Numbered from the stretch's first letter, positions 16,702 to 23,932 are shown. The stretch is DNA of 26,842 bases from Methanobacteriota archaeon (GCA_023396365.1 JAEWWL010000069.1:1-26842), one strand, 5' to 3'. The notes: generated by a model not told the origin, from the sequence alone. Translations and numbers: made by a program.

Positions 16702-17039
16702 TACCTGCGTGTGATGTTATAGTCTTTCTTCTCCGGTACCAGCTGTTGCAGAAGGCTTTTTAGCTGATCATCAGTTATACGCCCCTTCAGTCGTCCGCTC
16801 TGGTAGAGCATGACGAGCTGCTGTTCAACAGCTTTAGCAAATTCTGATCTGGTTAACTTAATGGTGTTCAAACGTTCGCGTGCTTCAGGTTCGAGAATCT
16901 GCATTAAGACAAGATGTACCTGTGCCTCAGCCTGCTTTTGCCTCTGAAGCTCTTCTTCCATCGCTCCCTGCTCCATCTGCTGGCGCTGGAGTTCTGCCAT
17001 ACGTCTTCTGCGAATTTCTGCAAGTTCATCGTCACCCAT
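16701..17039 (-). CDS. PDCD5-family DNA-binding protein
   Basis: A 112-residue archaeal member of the PDCD5/TFAR19 family. A charged N-terminal helix (MGDDELAEIRRRRMAELQRQ, then a Gln/Glu-rich stretch) precedes the triple-helix core with ILEPEARERLNTIKLTRSEFAKAVE and the family end GRITDDQLKSLLQQLVP. Archaeal homologs bind double-stranded DNA in vitro; the cellular role is uncertain. The ATG at 17039 is chosen because GGTG lies six bases upstream; a GTG at 17048 lies within that site. It follows rps19e by 16 bases. Confidence 0.93.
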   Translation of the reverse strand: MGDDELAEIRRRRMAELQRQQMEQGAMEEELQRQKQAEAQVHLVLMQILEPEARERLNTIKLTRSEFAKAVEQQLVMLYQSGRLKGRITDDQLKSLLQQLVPEKKDYNITRR

Positions 17040-17055
17040 TAATAACACCTTTGTA

Positions 17056-17505
17056 TCAGTATTTGCTTAATCCCGGAATCTTTTCAACAACTTCAGCTTT
17101 TGCGCTGTTTGCAACGCCGTCTATGAACTTTCTTCCTTCAGCGGAGATTACCCTGCCTTCAGGTGTATTCTGGATGTAGCCTGCTGACTCAAGCTGCTGA
17201 AGCAGTTTACGAGTAACCGAACCTGATCCTCTTTTAAACTGATTTGGTTTTGTTCCACGGTTTTTCTTGCCGCCATAAAATGATCTGAGTCTCTGTACTC
17301 CTACAGGTCCGTCAATATAAACGCGGCGCATTACTGATGCTGCACGGGTGAACCACCAGTCTTCTTCTTTAGGAGGCATCTGTTTGTGAACGCCTGTTTT
17401 GGCAAACTCTGCCCATACCGGTGCCTTTATCGTATCGAGCTCTTTAAGCTCGCCAGCCACTTTTGCGATTAAGACATCCGGTGGGATATCATATACTGTT
17501 GTCAT
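17056..17505 (-). CDS. rps19e: 30S ribosomal protein S19e
   Basis: A small-subunit protein of the head, needed for 18S rRNA maturation in eukaryotes. The 149-residue product shows TTVYDIPPDVLIAKVAGELK, EEDWWFTRAASVMRRVYIDG and VGVQRLRSFYGGKKNRGTKP, and the winged-helix end. It is the first gene of the long minus-strand run and the one that follows the promoter near 17608. The preceding gene on the same strand ends 205 bases upstream, which supports a transcription start here. Confidence 0.97.
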   Translation of the reverse strand: MTTVYDIPPDVLIAKVAGELKELDTIKAPVWAEFAKTGVHKQMPPKEEDWWFTRAASVMRRVYIDGPVGVQRLRSFYGGKKNRGTKPNQFKRGSGSVTRKLLQQLESAGYIQNTPEGRVISAEGRKFIDGVANSAKAEVVEKIPGLSKY

Positions 17506-17571
17506 TTTCTAACCACTCTCTAATTTATGCTAAGCGTCATTATCTTTTGGATTATGGCGTTTTACATGAAT

Positions 17572-17616
17572 ATCACATTGTGATGCTCATGGTAAATTAG
17601 CAGTCTCTATATATTG
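17572..17616 (-). promoter_or_regulatory. Promoter and palindrome before the ribosomal/SRP run
   Basis: On the minus strand TTTCC plus AATATATAG (about 17621-17608) looks like a BRE/TATA pair. ATCACA-T-TGTGAT (17572-17584), a 13-base perfect palindrome around one central base, lies about 24-36 bases downstream, where transcription should begin. A dimeric repressor there could control the whole run from rps19e to ksgA. The leader to the ATG would be about 70 bases. The rest of 17506-17710 (205 bases) holds oligo-T tracts that may end the CRM gene transcript. Confidence 0.45.
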
Positions 17617-17710
17617 GAAAGATATGTTATTATACCTTTTGAGATTTATTGAAATTTAAAAGAGTTACTTTTTTTGAAAAACAGAATGAAAGCAGATGAG
17701 ATATTTTTGT

Positions 17711-17953
17711 TTATTTGTTGTCTTTTCCAAGTATCATTGTTCTTCCGCGAACCTGCAAAAGAATTGTTTCGCTTTGTTTCGCAATTTCCTCGGGATCAAT
17801 CGCCGTGTTTTTAAGCCATTTCACCTTTATTACTTTATTATCTTTTATCTGGCGGCGTATCTCTTCAATGGTATTTTCTGTGCATCCCTTTTTTCCTATC
17901 CAAAGAGTTGCCTTTAATGTGTTCATCTCTTTTTTTAAATCTTTGTTAATCAT
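17711..17953 (-). CDS. YhbY/CRM-domain RNA-binding protein
   Basis: An 80-residue protein made of one CRM domain. It shows ATLWIGKKGCTENTIEEIRRQI, with GKKG in place of the family GxxG loop, then NKVIKVKWLKN and ILLQVRGRTMIL. In bacteria YhbY associates with pre-50S ribosomes, and in plants CRM proteins aid intron splicing. The archaeal substrate is not known; ribosome assembly or RNase P RNA are reasonable guesses. The start overlaps the rnp4 stop by 8 bases, so the two are co-expressed. Confidence 0.9.
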   Translation of the reverse strand: MINKDLKKEMNTLKATLWIGKKGCTENTIEEIRRQIKDNKVIKVKWLKNTAIDPEEIAKQSETILLQVRGRTMILGKDNK

Positions 17954-18269
17954 CTGTTTTTTTCTCCGTTATGGGGTATCTTCGAATATTGCCGCATGTT
18001 TTGCATGTGACTATCACTTTTCCTCTCTGAATTCTTGTCCTCACATTTGTCCCGGGAACAAGGAGGCTGTAGCATTTCCTGCAGTATCTTTTGTTATATG
18101 GCTTTGGAATTCTTATCCTGTATCTCATTGAGATAATTCTTGCATGCATTATGCAATTTTGGCTCAATGAAGAATCTGTTTTAAAAAAACGGCCGGCAAC
18201 ATCAAAAAGGCAGATTATTCTCTCTTTTGCAAGTGCCTTTTGTTTTGATTTGTCATTTTTTTTTGCCAT
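17946..18269 (-). CDS. rnp4: Ribonuclease P protein component 4 (Rpp21)
   Basis: Rnp4 is one of the archaeal RNase P proteins that bind the catalytic RNA and help cut 5' leaders from pre-tRNA. The 107-residue protein has basic N-terminal helices (MAKKNDKSKQKALAKERIICLF) and a zinc ribbon with C-x2-C twice (CRKC at 83-86 region and CKTC near the C-terminus). The segment MRYRIRIPKPYNKRYCRKC matches the family. Its partner Rpp29 is not in the window. It leads a two-gene unit with the CRM protein. Confidence 0.92.
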   Translation of the reverse strand: MAKKNDKSKQKALAKERIICLFDVAGRFFKTDSSLSQNCIMHARIISMRYRIRIPKPYNKRYCRKCYSLLVPGTNVRTRIQRGKVIVTCKTCGNIRRYPITEKKTDD

Positions 18270-18338
18270 ATGTTTCTTTGAAAACTCCCTTTTGATTTTT
18301 TGATTGTTCAGGTGTCCCGTTATATTTGCTTTCTGAAT

Positions 18339-18346
18339 TTATAATA
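18339..18346 (-). promoter_or_regulatory. TATA box for rnp4 inside an imperfect inverted repeat
   Basis: The minus-strand sequence TATTATAAATTC lies about 70 bases before the rnp4 ATG. It is bounded by CCCGT-TATA (18316-18324) and TATAAT-ACGGG (18340-18350), an imperfect inverted repeat that would overlap both the TATA box and the transcription start. This may be an operator, or chance in AT-rich DNA. Confidence 0.3.
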
Positions 18347-18376
18347 CGGGTGTAGTCTTTTATGGTTTAATAAATT

Positions 18377-18982
18377 TTAATCTATAATTTTTACTCTTCT
18401 TCCTTCAATAATTATTTTGTCCTCACAAAAGAGTTTTAAGGCTTTTGGAAGGGCTATATGCTCTTCTTTTAGTATTCTTTCGGTAAGTAAATCTTCATCA
18501 TCATCAAAAAAAACCGGAACAACATGCTGAAGAATAATGGGGCCTGTGTCCATCCCTTCATCTACAAAATGAACTGTGCAGCCTGCGACTTTTACGCCGT
18601 AACTGACGGCCTGCCTTTGTGCATGAAGTCCCGTAAATGCAGGCAGGAGTGCAGGGTGGATATTTATCATTCTTCCTGAAAACTCCCTGGCAGTTTTTCC
18701 ATCCAAAAGGCGCATATATCCGGCCAGAACAAATAAATCAGGATTAATATCCTGCATTGTTTCATGAAGTTTTCTGTTGTATTCATCTCTTGATTTAAAG
18801 GAGCTGAAATCAATAATTCTTACAGGCACTCCTGCAGCTTCAGCTCGTTTAATGGCGTAAGCATCAGACTTGTCTGTAATCAGGCATACTATCTCTGCAT
18901 CTATAAAGCCGCTGCTGACATTGTCAATTACAGCCTGAAAATTAGAACCCCTGCCCGAAGCAAGCACTGCGATGCGTTTCAT
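18377..18982 (-). CDS. purN: Phosphoribosylglycinamide formyltransferase PurN
   Basis: PurN moves a formyl group from 10-formyltetrahydrofolate to GAR, the third step of purine synthesis. The 201-residue enzyme shows the phosphate-binding ASGRGSNFQ (8-16), the folate site region VLAGYMRLL, the catalytic trio N107, H109 and D145 (INIHPALLPAF; VDEGMDTGPI), and SYGVKVAGCTVHFV. The bacterial-type folate-dependent enzyme is notable because many methanogens use tetrahydromethanopterin and the formate-dependent PurT. The gene follows the CBS-domain gene by 32 bases on the same strand and is likely co-transcribed with it. No clear ribosome site is seen. Confidence 0.95.
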   Translation of the reverse strand: MKRIAVLASGRGSNFQAVIDNVSSGFIDAEIVCLITDKSDAYAIKRAEAAGVPVRIIDFSSFKSRDEYNRKLHETMQDINPDLFVLAGYMRLLDGKTAREFSGRMINIHPALLPAFTGLHAQRQAVSYGVKVAGCTVHFVDEGMDTGPIILQHVVPVFFDDDEDLLTERILKEEHIALPKALKLFCEDKIIIEGRRVKIID

Positions 18983-19014
18983 TGTAAACTGATTTGGTAT
19001 TAAAAGATGAATAA

Positions 19015-20277
19015 TTATTGTTTGTCAGACTCTTCTTCCGGCATGGTTAGTCTGATGTTTACAATTCTTCTGCCCCTCATCTTCATAACCTGCATTTTAA
19101 TTCCGCTTTCAAGGCAGATAACCTCTCCGCGTTTTGGGATATGGCCCAGTCTGTCAATTAAAAGTCCGCCTAACGATTCATATGATTCATCAAGCGGAAG
19201 ATTAATCATTATCTCTTCATTAATTCTTGAAACCCAGGCTCCGGCATCAATCAAATAAATGCCATTTTCAATAATCTGAATCTGCGGCTCTTCCTCATCA
19301 AATTCATCAAGGATTTCTCCGACAAGCTCTTCTAAGATATCCTCCATTGTTATGACTCCGGCATAAGTGCCATATTCATCAACGACTATTGCGAGGTGAG
19401 TCTTTTTCTTTTGCAGTTCATTTAACAGCTCATCGATTTTCTTGCTCTCCGGAACAAACAATGGCTCATATGCAAGGTCTGCAATCTTTAACCCCTGTCT
19501 CTTGTTGTAAATTGCTGAAAAAACATCCTTTACATTAAGAACACCTGTAATATTGTCAGGCTGTTCATAATATACAGGAAGTCTGGTAAATCCGGTATCA
19601 TTGAAGATATCTATTGCTTCTTCAAGTGAACTGATGCTGTTTATCATCTTTACATCGCCGCGTGGTGTCATGGCTTCGCGGGCGATTGTGTCAGTAAACC
19701 TGAATACGCGGTAGAGCATTTCATGCTCCTCTTCTTCAATGGTGCCGCTCTCTTCACCTACATCTATCCACTGCTTAATCTCTTCTTCAGTAACTGTCGG
19801 GTGTGTAAAATCTGTCTGTATATTAAACGCTTTTTTAAATAAGTCATAACAAAAAAGAACCGGCGTCAGAATATACGAGAGAAACAGGATAAATTTCGAT
19901 GTAAACAGGGCAACTGTTTCAGGGTGCCTTGCAGAATAGGTTTTAGGGCCAATTTCTCCAAAAATCAGCAGGAGAATCGTAACAACTCCTGTTGCTATTC
20001 CAACTCCCAAATCCCCGTATGCTTCTATTGCAATAGCAGTTGCCAGTGATGCTGCCGCAATATTTGCAATGTTGTTTCCTATAAGGATTGTAATAAGCAG
20101 GTGATCAGTATTTTCCTTTAGCTGTGAGAGAGCTTTTGAGCCTTTTTTACTGGCTTCAAGCAGTGCTCTGACCTTGGCATGATTTATTGATACAAGTGCA
20201 GTCTCCGATCCTGAGAAAAATGCGGAGAGGATCAGGCATAAAAAGAACAGGAAAAAAGCAAGGCTATTTTCAATCAT
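19015..20277 (-). CDS. CNNM/CorC-HlyC family membrane protein with CBS domains
   Basis: A membrane protein of about 420 residues. The DUF21 domain fills roughly 1-190, with an N-terminal hydrophobic helix and the signature FFSGSETALVSINHAKVRAL; about four membrane segments follow. A CBS pair fills about 205-335 (MTPRGDVKMINS; HLAIVVDEYGTYAGVITMEDILEELVG), and the CorC/HlyC C-terminal domain closes the protein (about 345-415). Relatives carry or regulate magnesium or other divalent cations, with CBS domains sensing adenosyl nucleotides. The older name haemolysin is misleading. The ATG at 20277 is chosen; a GTG at 20286 is also in frame and neither has a good ribosome site. Confidence 0.92.
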   Translation of the reverse strand: MIENSLAFFLFFLCLILSAFFSGSETALVSINHAKVRALLEASKKGSKALSQLKENTDHLLITILIGNNIANIAAASLATAIAIEAYGDLGVGIATGVVTILLLIFGEIGPKTYSARHPETVALFTSKFILFLSYILTPVLFCYDLFKKAFNIQTDFTHPTVTEEEIKQWIDVGEESGTIEEEEHEMLYRVFRFTDTIAREAMTPRGDVKMINSISSLEEAIDIFNDTGFTRLPVYYEQPDNITGVLNVKDVFSAIYNKRQGLKIADLAYEPLFVPESKKIDELLNELQKKKTHLAIVVDEYGTYAGVITMEDILEELVGEILDEFDEEEPQIQIIENGIYLIDAGAWVSRINEEIMINLPLDESYESLGGLLIDRLGHIPKRGEVICLESGIKMQVMKMRGRRIVNIRLTMPEEESDKQ

Positions 20278-20286
20278 TTGTTCCAC

Positions 20287-20300
20287 GCCGCATGAGCGGC
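20287..20300 (-). other. Small GC-rich hairpin just before the CorC-like gene
   Basis: GCCGC-TCAT-GCGGC (minus strand) is a perfect 5-bp stem with a 4-base loop in an otherwise AT-rich leader, ending 9 bases before the ATG at 20277 and touching the GTG at 20286. It might affect start choice or translation. Confidence 0.4.
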
Positions 20301-20356
20301 AGAATTTAATCCTTTATTCATAAATGCGATATCAGATATTAATTTGGACACAAATC

Positions 20357-20364
20357 TTATAAAA
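20357..20364 (-). promoter_or_regulatory. TATA box candidate for the CorC-like gene and purN
   Basis: The minus-strand sequence TTTTATAAG lies about 80 bases before the ATG at 20277, so transcription would start near 20333 with a leader of about 55 bases that includes the small hairpin. The gap to the sugar isomerase gene is 110 bases. Confidence 0.4.
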
Positions 20365-20396
20365 CATGCTGCTTATTGCCAATAGACGTTTTGATT

Positions 20397-21221
20397 TTAT
20401 GACTCAAAGATTTTTTTTAGAAAGTCAGTCTCATGTGAAAGTATTTTTATCTTATCTGCTTTGTCCTGCCTGGCGGAAAAATTTAAATCCTCTAATTCAA
20501 GCGTCAGATGGCCGTTATATCCGCAGTCTGAGAGGTAAATCAGAAGTTCTTTTGTTTTTTCATCAGTTGAGGGCAGTGTGTGCATCTGCTTTTCGTTAGT
20601 TCCGCTTACATGAACATTGACAATTTTTTCAAAAAGCAAATCTATGTAGTCAAATCCGTCATTTCTAAAATTATGCATCGCATGTGATATATCAAGAGTA
20701 AAATAAAGCCATTTCTCCTTTTCGAGCAGTTCTTCAACTGATTTTGGGTCAGTCATCAGTCCGTTTATTTTTGGGTGCATATTTTCAATTGCAACCTTTA
20801 CATTTTTTTTTTCAGCTGCAATTTTCACTCTTTCAAGATACCTGTCAAGCCTTTCATAATCCCTTTTTCCAGGCTTTCTTTTGGCTGTGCGTCTTCCGGG
20901 ATGTATTGTAATTACCTGCGCGTTTAACTCTTCTGCAATTAATATGGCTTTTTCAGCTGACCTTATTGAGACCTCTGCAATTTCAGGGTTTACCGAGCAG
21001 GGGTTTAAATCAAGGACTGGTGCATGAACAGTGACCGGATTTAGTAACGGATGCCTGGCCATTACTTTTTGGAGTTTTCCGACAGGAAGTCCGTTTAACC
21101 AGAAGTCAGGTGTTTCAAGCCAGAATTCAATTGAGCTGCAGCCTGATTCTGATACATAACTGAATAAACCGGCTATTTTGTATTCATGAAAAAACATGCT
21201 TGAAACAGAATATTTTGGCAT
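20397..21221 (-). CDS. Sugar phosphate isomerase/epimerase-like TIM barrel protein
   Basis: A xylose-isomerase-like TIM barrel (AP endonuclease family 2 fold), 274 residues from the ATG at 21221 (MPKYSVSSMFFHEY). The metal-site strands are visible in order: IEFWLETP, VTVHAPVL, VITIHPGRR, VAIENMHP, TLDISHA, NVHVSGT and LTLELED. These supply the His, Glu and Asp ligands typical of divalent-metal enzymes of this fold, which range from sugar isomerases to endonuclease IV. The endonuclease IV DNA-binding loops cannot be confirmed, so sugar-related chemistry is only the commoner option. A GTG 39 bases upstream could extend the protein by 13 residues. Several repair genes lie nearby, but no operon link is visible. 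Confidence 0.8.
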   Translation of the reverse strand: MPKYSVSSMFFHEYKIAGLFSYVSESGCSSIEFWLETPDFWLNGLPVGKLQKVMARHPLLNPVTVHAPVLDLNPCSVNPEIAEVSIRSAEKAILIAEELNAQVITIHPGRRTAKRKPGKRDYERLDRYLERVKIAAEKKNVKVAIENMHPKINGLMTDPKSVEELLEKEKWLYFTLDISHAMHNFRNDGFDYIDLLFEKIVNVHVSGTNEKQMHTLPSTDEKTKELLIYLSDCGYNGHLTLELEDLNFSARQDKADKIKILSHETDFLKKIFES

Positions 21222-21309
21222 ACCTGAAATTTTGTGTAATTTTATAAAAATATTCCTCACAATCAGTAATCTGCATTAATAAAATCCTGGTTATAAGGAG
21301 AAAAATTCT

Positions 21310-21819
21310 CTATTTTTCCAGTGCCATTTTTTTGTAATATTCATCCATAAGAAAGGCGGGGTCTGAAAGACTCTGATAATCCGGAAAAACAGAGTTCAGG
21401 CTGCCTAATGCCAGTATTGCGATATAGAGTGAGATGAACATCAAAATGAGCATTATCACAAGAGGTATCAGAATTACAAGGATAATATCTTTGTTTTTAG
21501 TTTCTTTGTATTCTATTTCCCTTCTGTTCATCTTATCTGCAACGCTATAGGCGTCATACATGCCATAGATCCAGATAATTATTCCCGGAATCAGAAAAAC
21601 AAAAGATCCGATAATGCATCCCCAGAAAAATAAAAGGCCTTTTTTTAAAGAATCTCCGTTGTAAATCTGCCCGAGACCCGGGTAAAATGTTGAAAGTATT
21701 AGTGATATCAGAGGAACTTTAAGCTGCCAAATTGAGGACTGGGCATTATCTTTTTTTGAAAAAGTATCCGCCTTTTTTTCAGTTCCTGATGCATTAATCC
21801 CTTTATCTTTATTTTCCAT
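21310..21819 (-). CDS. TM2-like small membrane protein
   Basis: A protein of about 169 residues with a charged, Lys-rich, unstructured N-terminus (about 1-30). Next come the TM2-type signature STFYPGLGQIYNGDSLKKGL and two close hydrophobic segments (to about 90), a polar loop NRREIEYKETKNKD, a long hydrophobic segment (VILIPLVIMLILMFISLYIAIL), and a short extracellular or cytoplasmic tail. TM2-domain proteins have no settled function. A GTG nine bases before the ATG at 21819 is also in frame. It is divergent from xseA. Confidence 0.8.
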   Translation of the reverse strand: MENKDKGINASGTEKKADTFSKKDNAQSSIWQLKVPLISLILSTFYPGLGQIYNGDSLKKGLLFFWGCIIGSFVFLIPGIIIWIYGMYDAYSVADKMNRREIEYKETKNKDIILVILIPLVIMLILMFISLYIAILALGSLNSVFPDYQSLSDPAFLMDEYYKKMALEK

Positions 21820-21867
21820 TATTTTCACTTATTTGTCAGATTATTATTTTCTTATCTGTTTCTTCGA

Positions 21868-21877
21868 TTTATAAATA
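21868..21877. promoter_or_regulatory. TATA-like element in the divergent gap before xseA
   Basis: TTTATAAATA is nearly symmetrical and sits between divergent genes (21820-21952). It could serve xseA (start of transcription about 21900) or the TM2-like gene on the other strand. No strong ribosome site is seen before either ATG. Confidence 0.35.
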
Positions 21878-21952
21878 TTCAGATTCTAATTTGAAATGGC
21901 GGTTCATTTTTTCCAAATTCATATCTTTTAGAAGATACTATGATAAAATAAC

Positions 21953-23194
21953 ATGGATTGGTTTGGGATGGGAACTGATGAAGAAAAAGACTCAGTAAAA
22001 ACTGTTTATGAACTTTCATCAGAAATCTGCAGGCTTTTGGATGATGATTCCTTAAAGGGAATCTGGGTTGAGGGAGAAATTACAAATTTCCATCGGCATG
22101 CTTCAGGCCATCTGTATTTCTCACTCATTGAGATTAGAAATTCAAGAACATATCTTATTAACTGTGCTGTCTGGAAGAGTTCGGCACGTGAACTTGATTA
22201 TAATCCCAAAGATGGTGCAAAAGTAAAAGTTTATGGTTCTGTTGAGGTTTATGAGCCTTATGGCAAATACCAGTTCATCGCACGTGATATTATACCGTGC
22301 GGACAGGGGGACAAGCATATCCTTGTTCAGAAATGGAAGGATGAACTCTCTGAATTGGGAATTTTTGATATATCAAGAAAAAAAGCTCTTCCAAAATATC
22401 CGGTGCGTATTGGTGTTGTGACAGCACCCGGCGGTGCAGCAAGAAGGGATATTGAAAATGTTATTGCAAGACGCTATCCTGTTGAGATAATTCTGTCACC
22501 TGCATCTGTTCAGGGGGATAGCGCTCACACTGAGATTGCCGCAGCAATTAAAAAAATAGACGGAATGGTTGATGTAATAATTGTTGGAAGAGGCGGTGGA
22601 AGCTTTGAGGATCTTTTTGAATTCAACCACCCCGATGTAGTGATGGCTGTAAGTGAATGCAGCACACCTGTTGTAAGTGCTGTGGGACATGAGATTGATT
22701 TTACATTATGTGATTTTGCCGCAGATGCTCGTGCCCCTACTCCGTCAGCAGCTGCAGAAATTGTTGTTCCTGATATTCGCGAACTAAACCAGGAACTAAG
22801 ACATTATAAAAGATCACTATTTACTGCTCTTGAAAACAGGATTGCTACTGAAGAAAAAATTGTCGAAAATCTAAGGCTCCATTTAAACCCCGGAAAAATT
22901 CAAAGGCTCATTAATAATCAGTTTGAAAGAGCAGATGATTTTGCAGGGCGGCTGCATAATGGTATTTCAAGGCGCATTGAAAGGGAAAAAATGTTTATTA
23001 ATGCGGTGAATTCAAAACTTGAATTACTAAATCCTTCAATGCCTCTTGAAAAAGGTTTTTGCATGATAAAATCCGCAGATGTTATTATAAAAAGTGCGGC
23101 TGACTTAAAAAAAGGGCAGACTATTAAACTTTATATGAAAGACGGGGCAGCAGATTCTGAAATAAAGGAGGTATATTATGGCAGAAAGTTATGA
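21953..23194 (+). CDS. xseA: Exodeoxyribonuclease VII large subunit
   Basis: XseA is the catalytic subunit of exonuclease VII, which degrades single-stranded DNA from both ends to short oligomers; in E. coli it is one of the exonucleases of mismatch repair. The 413-residue protein starts with the OB fold (LKGIWVEGEITNFHRHASGHLYFSL, about 35-60), then the catalytic domain (RIGVVTAPGGAARRDI, VDVIIVGRGGGSFEDLFEFN, PVVSAVGHEIDFTLCDFAADARAPTPSAAAE), a helical segment that binds small subunits, and the C-terminal beta segment PLEKGFCMI. The pattern GRGGGSxEDLxxFN is complete. It is a bacterial enzyme, found in some methanogens. It overlaps xseB by 17 bases. Confidence 0.97.
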   Translation: MDWFGMGTDEEKDSVKTVYELSSEICRLLDDDSLKGIWVEGEITNFHRHASGHLYFSLIEIRNSRTYLINCAVWKSSARELDYNPKDGAKVKVYGSVEVYEPYGKYQFIARDIIPCGQGDKHILVQKWKDELSELGIFDISRKKALPKYPVRIGVVTAPGGAARRDIENVIARRYPVEIILSPASVQGDSAHTEIAAAIKKIDGMVDVIIVGRGGGSFEDLFEFNHPDVVMAVSECSTPVVSAVGHEIDFTLCDFAADARAPTPSAAAEIVVPDIRELNQELRHYKRSLFTALENRIATEEKIVENLRLHLNPGKIQRLINNQFERADDFAGRLHNGISRRIEREKMFINAVNSKLELLNPSMPLEKGFCMIKSADVIIKSAADLKKGQTIKLYMKDGAADSEIKEVYYGRKL

Positions 23195-23357
23195 GAAGCA
23201 AATAGATGAGTTAAAAGAGATAATTTTTAAAATTGAAAACGGTGATGCAGGTCTTGATGAAAGTCTTGCTCTTTATGAACGCGGCATCAGCATCCTTCGC
23301 AATTGTGAAAAAATTCTTGAAGAGGCGGAGCTGAAGGTGACGGAGCTTTCGGATTAA
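23178..23357 (+). CDS. xseB: Exodeoxyribonuclease VII small subunit
   Basis: XseB is the helical small subunit; several copies wrap the long helix of XseA. The 59-residue product reads MAESYEKQIDELKEIIFKIE, then the hallmark GDAGLDESLALYERGISILRNCEKILEEAE. The ATG lies inside the end of xseA, with an AAGGAGGT ribosome site about 6-7 bases upstream, so the two subunits are coupled. Its last 71 bases are shared, on the opposite strand, with the end of the DUF371 gene. Confidence 0.95.
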   Translation: MAESYEKQIDELKEIIFKIENGDAGLDESLALYERGISILRNCEKILEEAELKVTELSD

Positions 23358-23811
23358 GAGTTGCTTTCATTTTAACAGTCATCTTTTCACCATTTTGAAG
23401 AAGCCTTATCATCTCATCAGGAAGAGATGCCGCTGAAAAGTCTGAGTAGATTCCGACAGTTCTGGAGCAGACGTACCTGCTTTTTCTCCATACCATATCC
23501 GTTTCATGTGAAAGCGTCATTTCAGATGAGCCGTTTGATGTTATACAGATAGAAAAATTGCCTGCAATCAGCTCTGTTTTTAGAATTGTTCTGTCATTGG
23601 AGAGTATCTTTTTGAAATTTTCGCTTAAGCCGCCAGCACCTTTATCGGCCATAATTCCTATTATGCATGTTCCCGCTTTTGTAAGATGCTCATCTTTTGT
23701 GATTTCAAATGTTGATTTGTGCTCTGCAAGAATATTTTGATGGCCAAAACAGACAATTGTTTCTTCCGCAGTTATTGTGCTGTCATCTTCTTTTGTCATA
23801 TCCAAAATCAT
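23287..23811 (-). CDS. DUF371 family protein
   Basis: A 174-residue archaeal protein of the DUF371 family, function unknown. The conserved part is about 18-150: CFGHQNILAEHKSTFEITKD, EHLTKAGTCIIGIMADKG and RSRTVGIYSDFSAASLPDEMI-like segments. Its Thr/Lys-rich middle and repeated beta patterns suggest a compact beta-rich fold. The C-terminal 25 residues (TLNPKAPSPSAPPLQEFFHN) are coded within the xseB overlap and look less conserved; they may come from loss of an earlier stop. ATG at 23799 is an alternative start. The gene faces xseAB and is followed on the other side by the integrase, so it is the last host-type gene. Confidence 0.85.
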   Translation of the reverse strand: MILDMTKEDDSTITAEETIVCFGHQNILAEHKSTFEITKDEHLTKAGTCIIGIMADKGAGGLSENFKKILSNDRTILKTELIAGNFSICITSNGSSEMTLSHETDMVWRKSRYVCSRTVGIYSDFSAASLPDEMIRLLQNGEKMTVKMKATLNPKAPSPSAPPLQEFFHNCEGC

Positions 23812-23868
23812 TTATTGTTACCAGTACATTGGGAGAATATATCTCATTATAGTTGTTTGCCCACTTGG

Positions 23869-23932
23869 ATATATTAGAATTACTTTCAGCCCGCATGCCT
23901 TGTTTTTTTTAATAACCACAGAAAAATTGGAG
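23869..23932 (+). promoter_or_regulatory. Promoter and ribosome site for the integrase gene
   Basis: GATATATTA (23869-23877) is a TATA candidate about 65 bases before the ATG, and GGAG at 23929-23932 lies seven bases before ATG 23940, a well-spaced ribosome site. An arm pair GAGA-ATATA-TCTC (23833-23845) just upstream may bind a regulator. The 23812-23939 gap holds no tRNA or other RNA gene that I can see. Confidence 0.4.
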
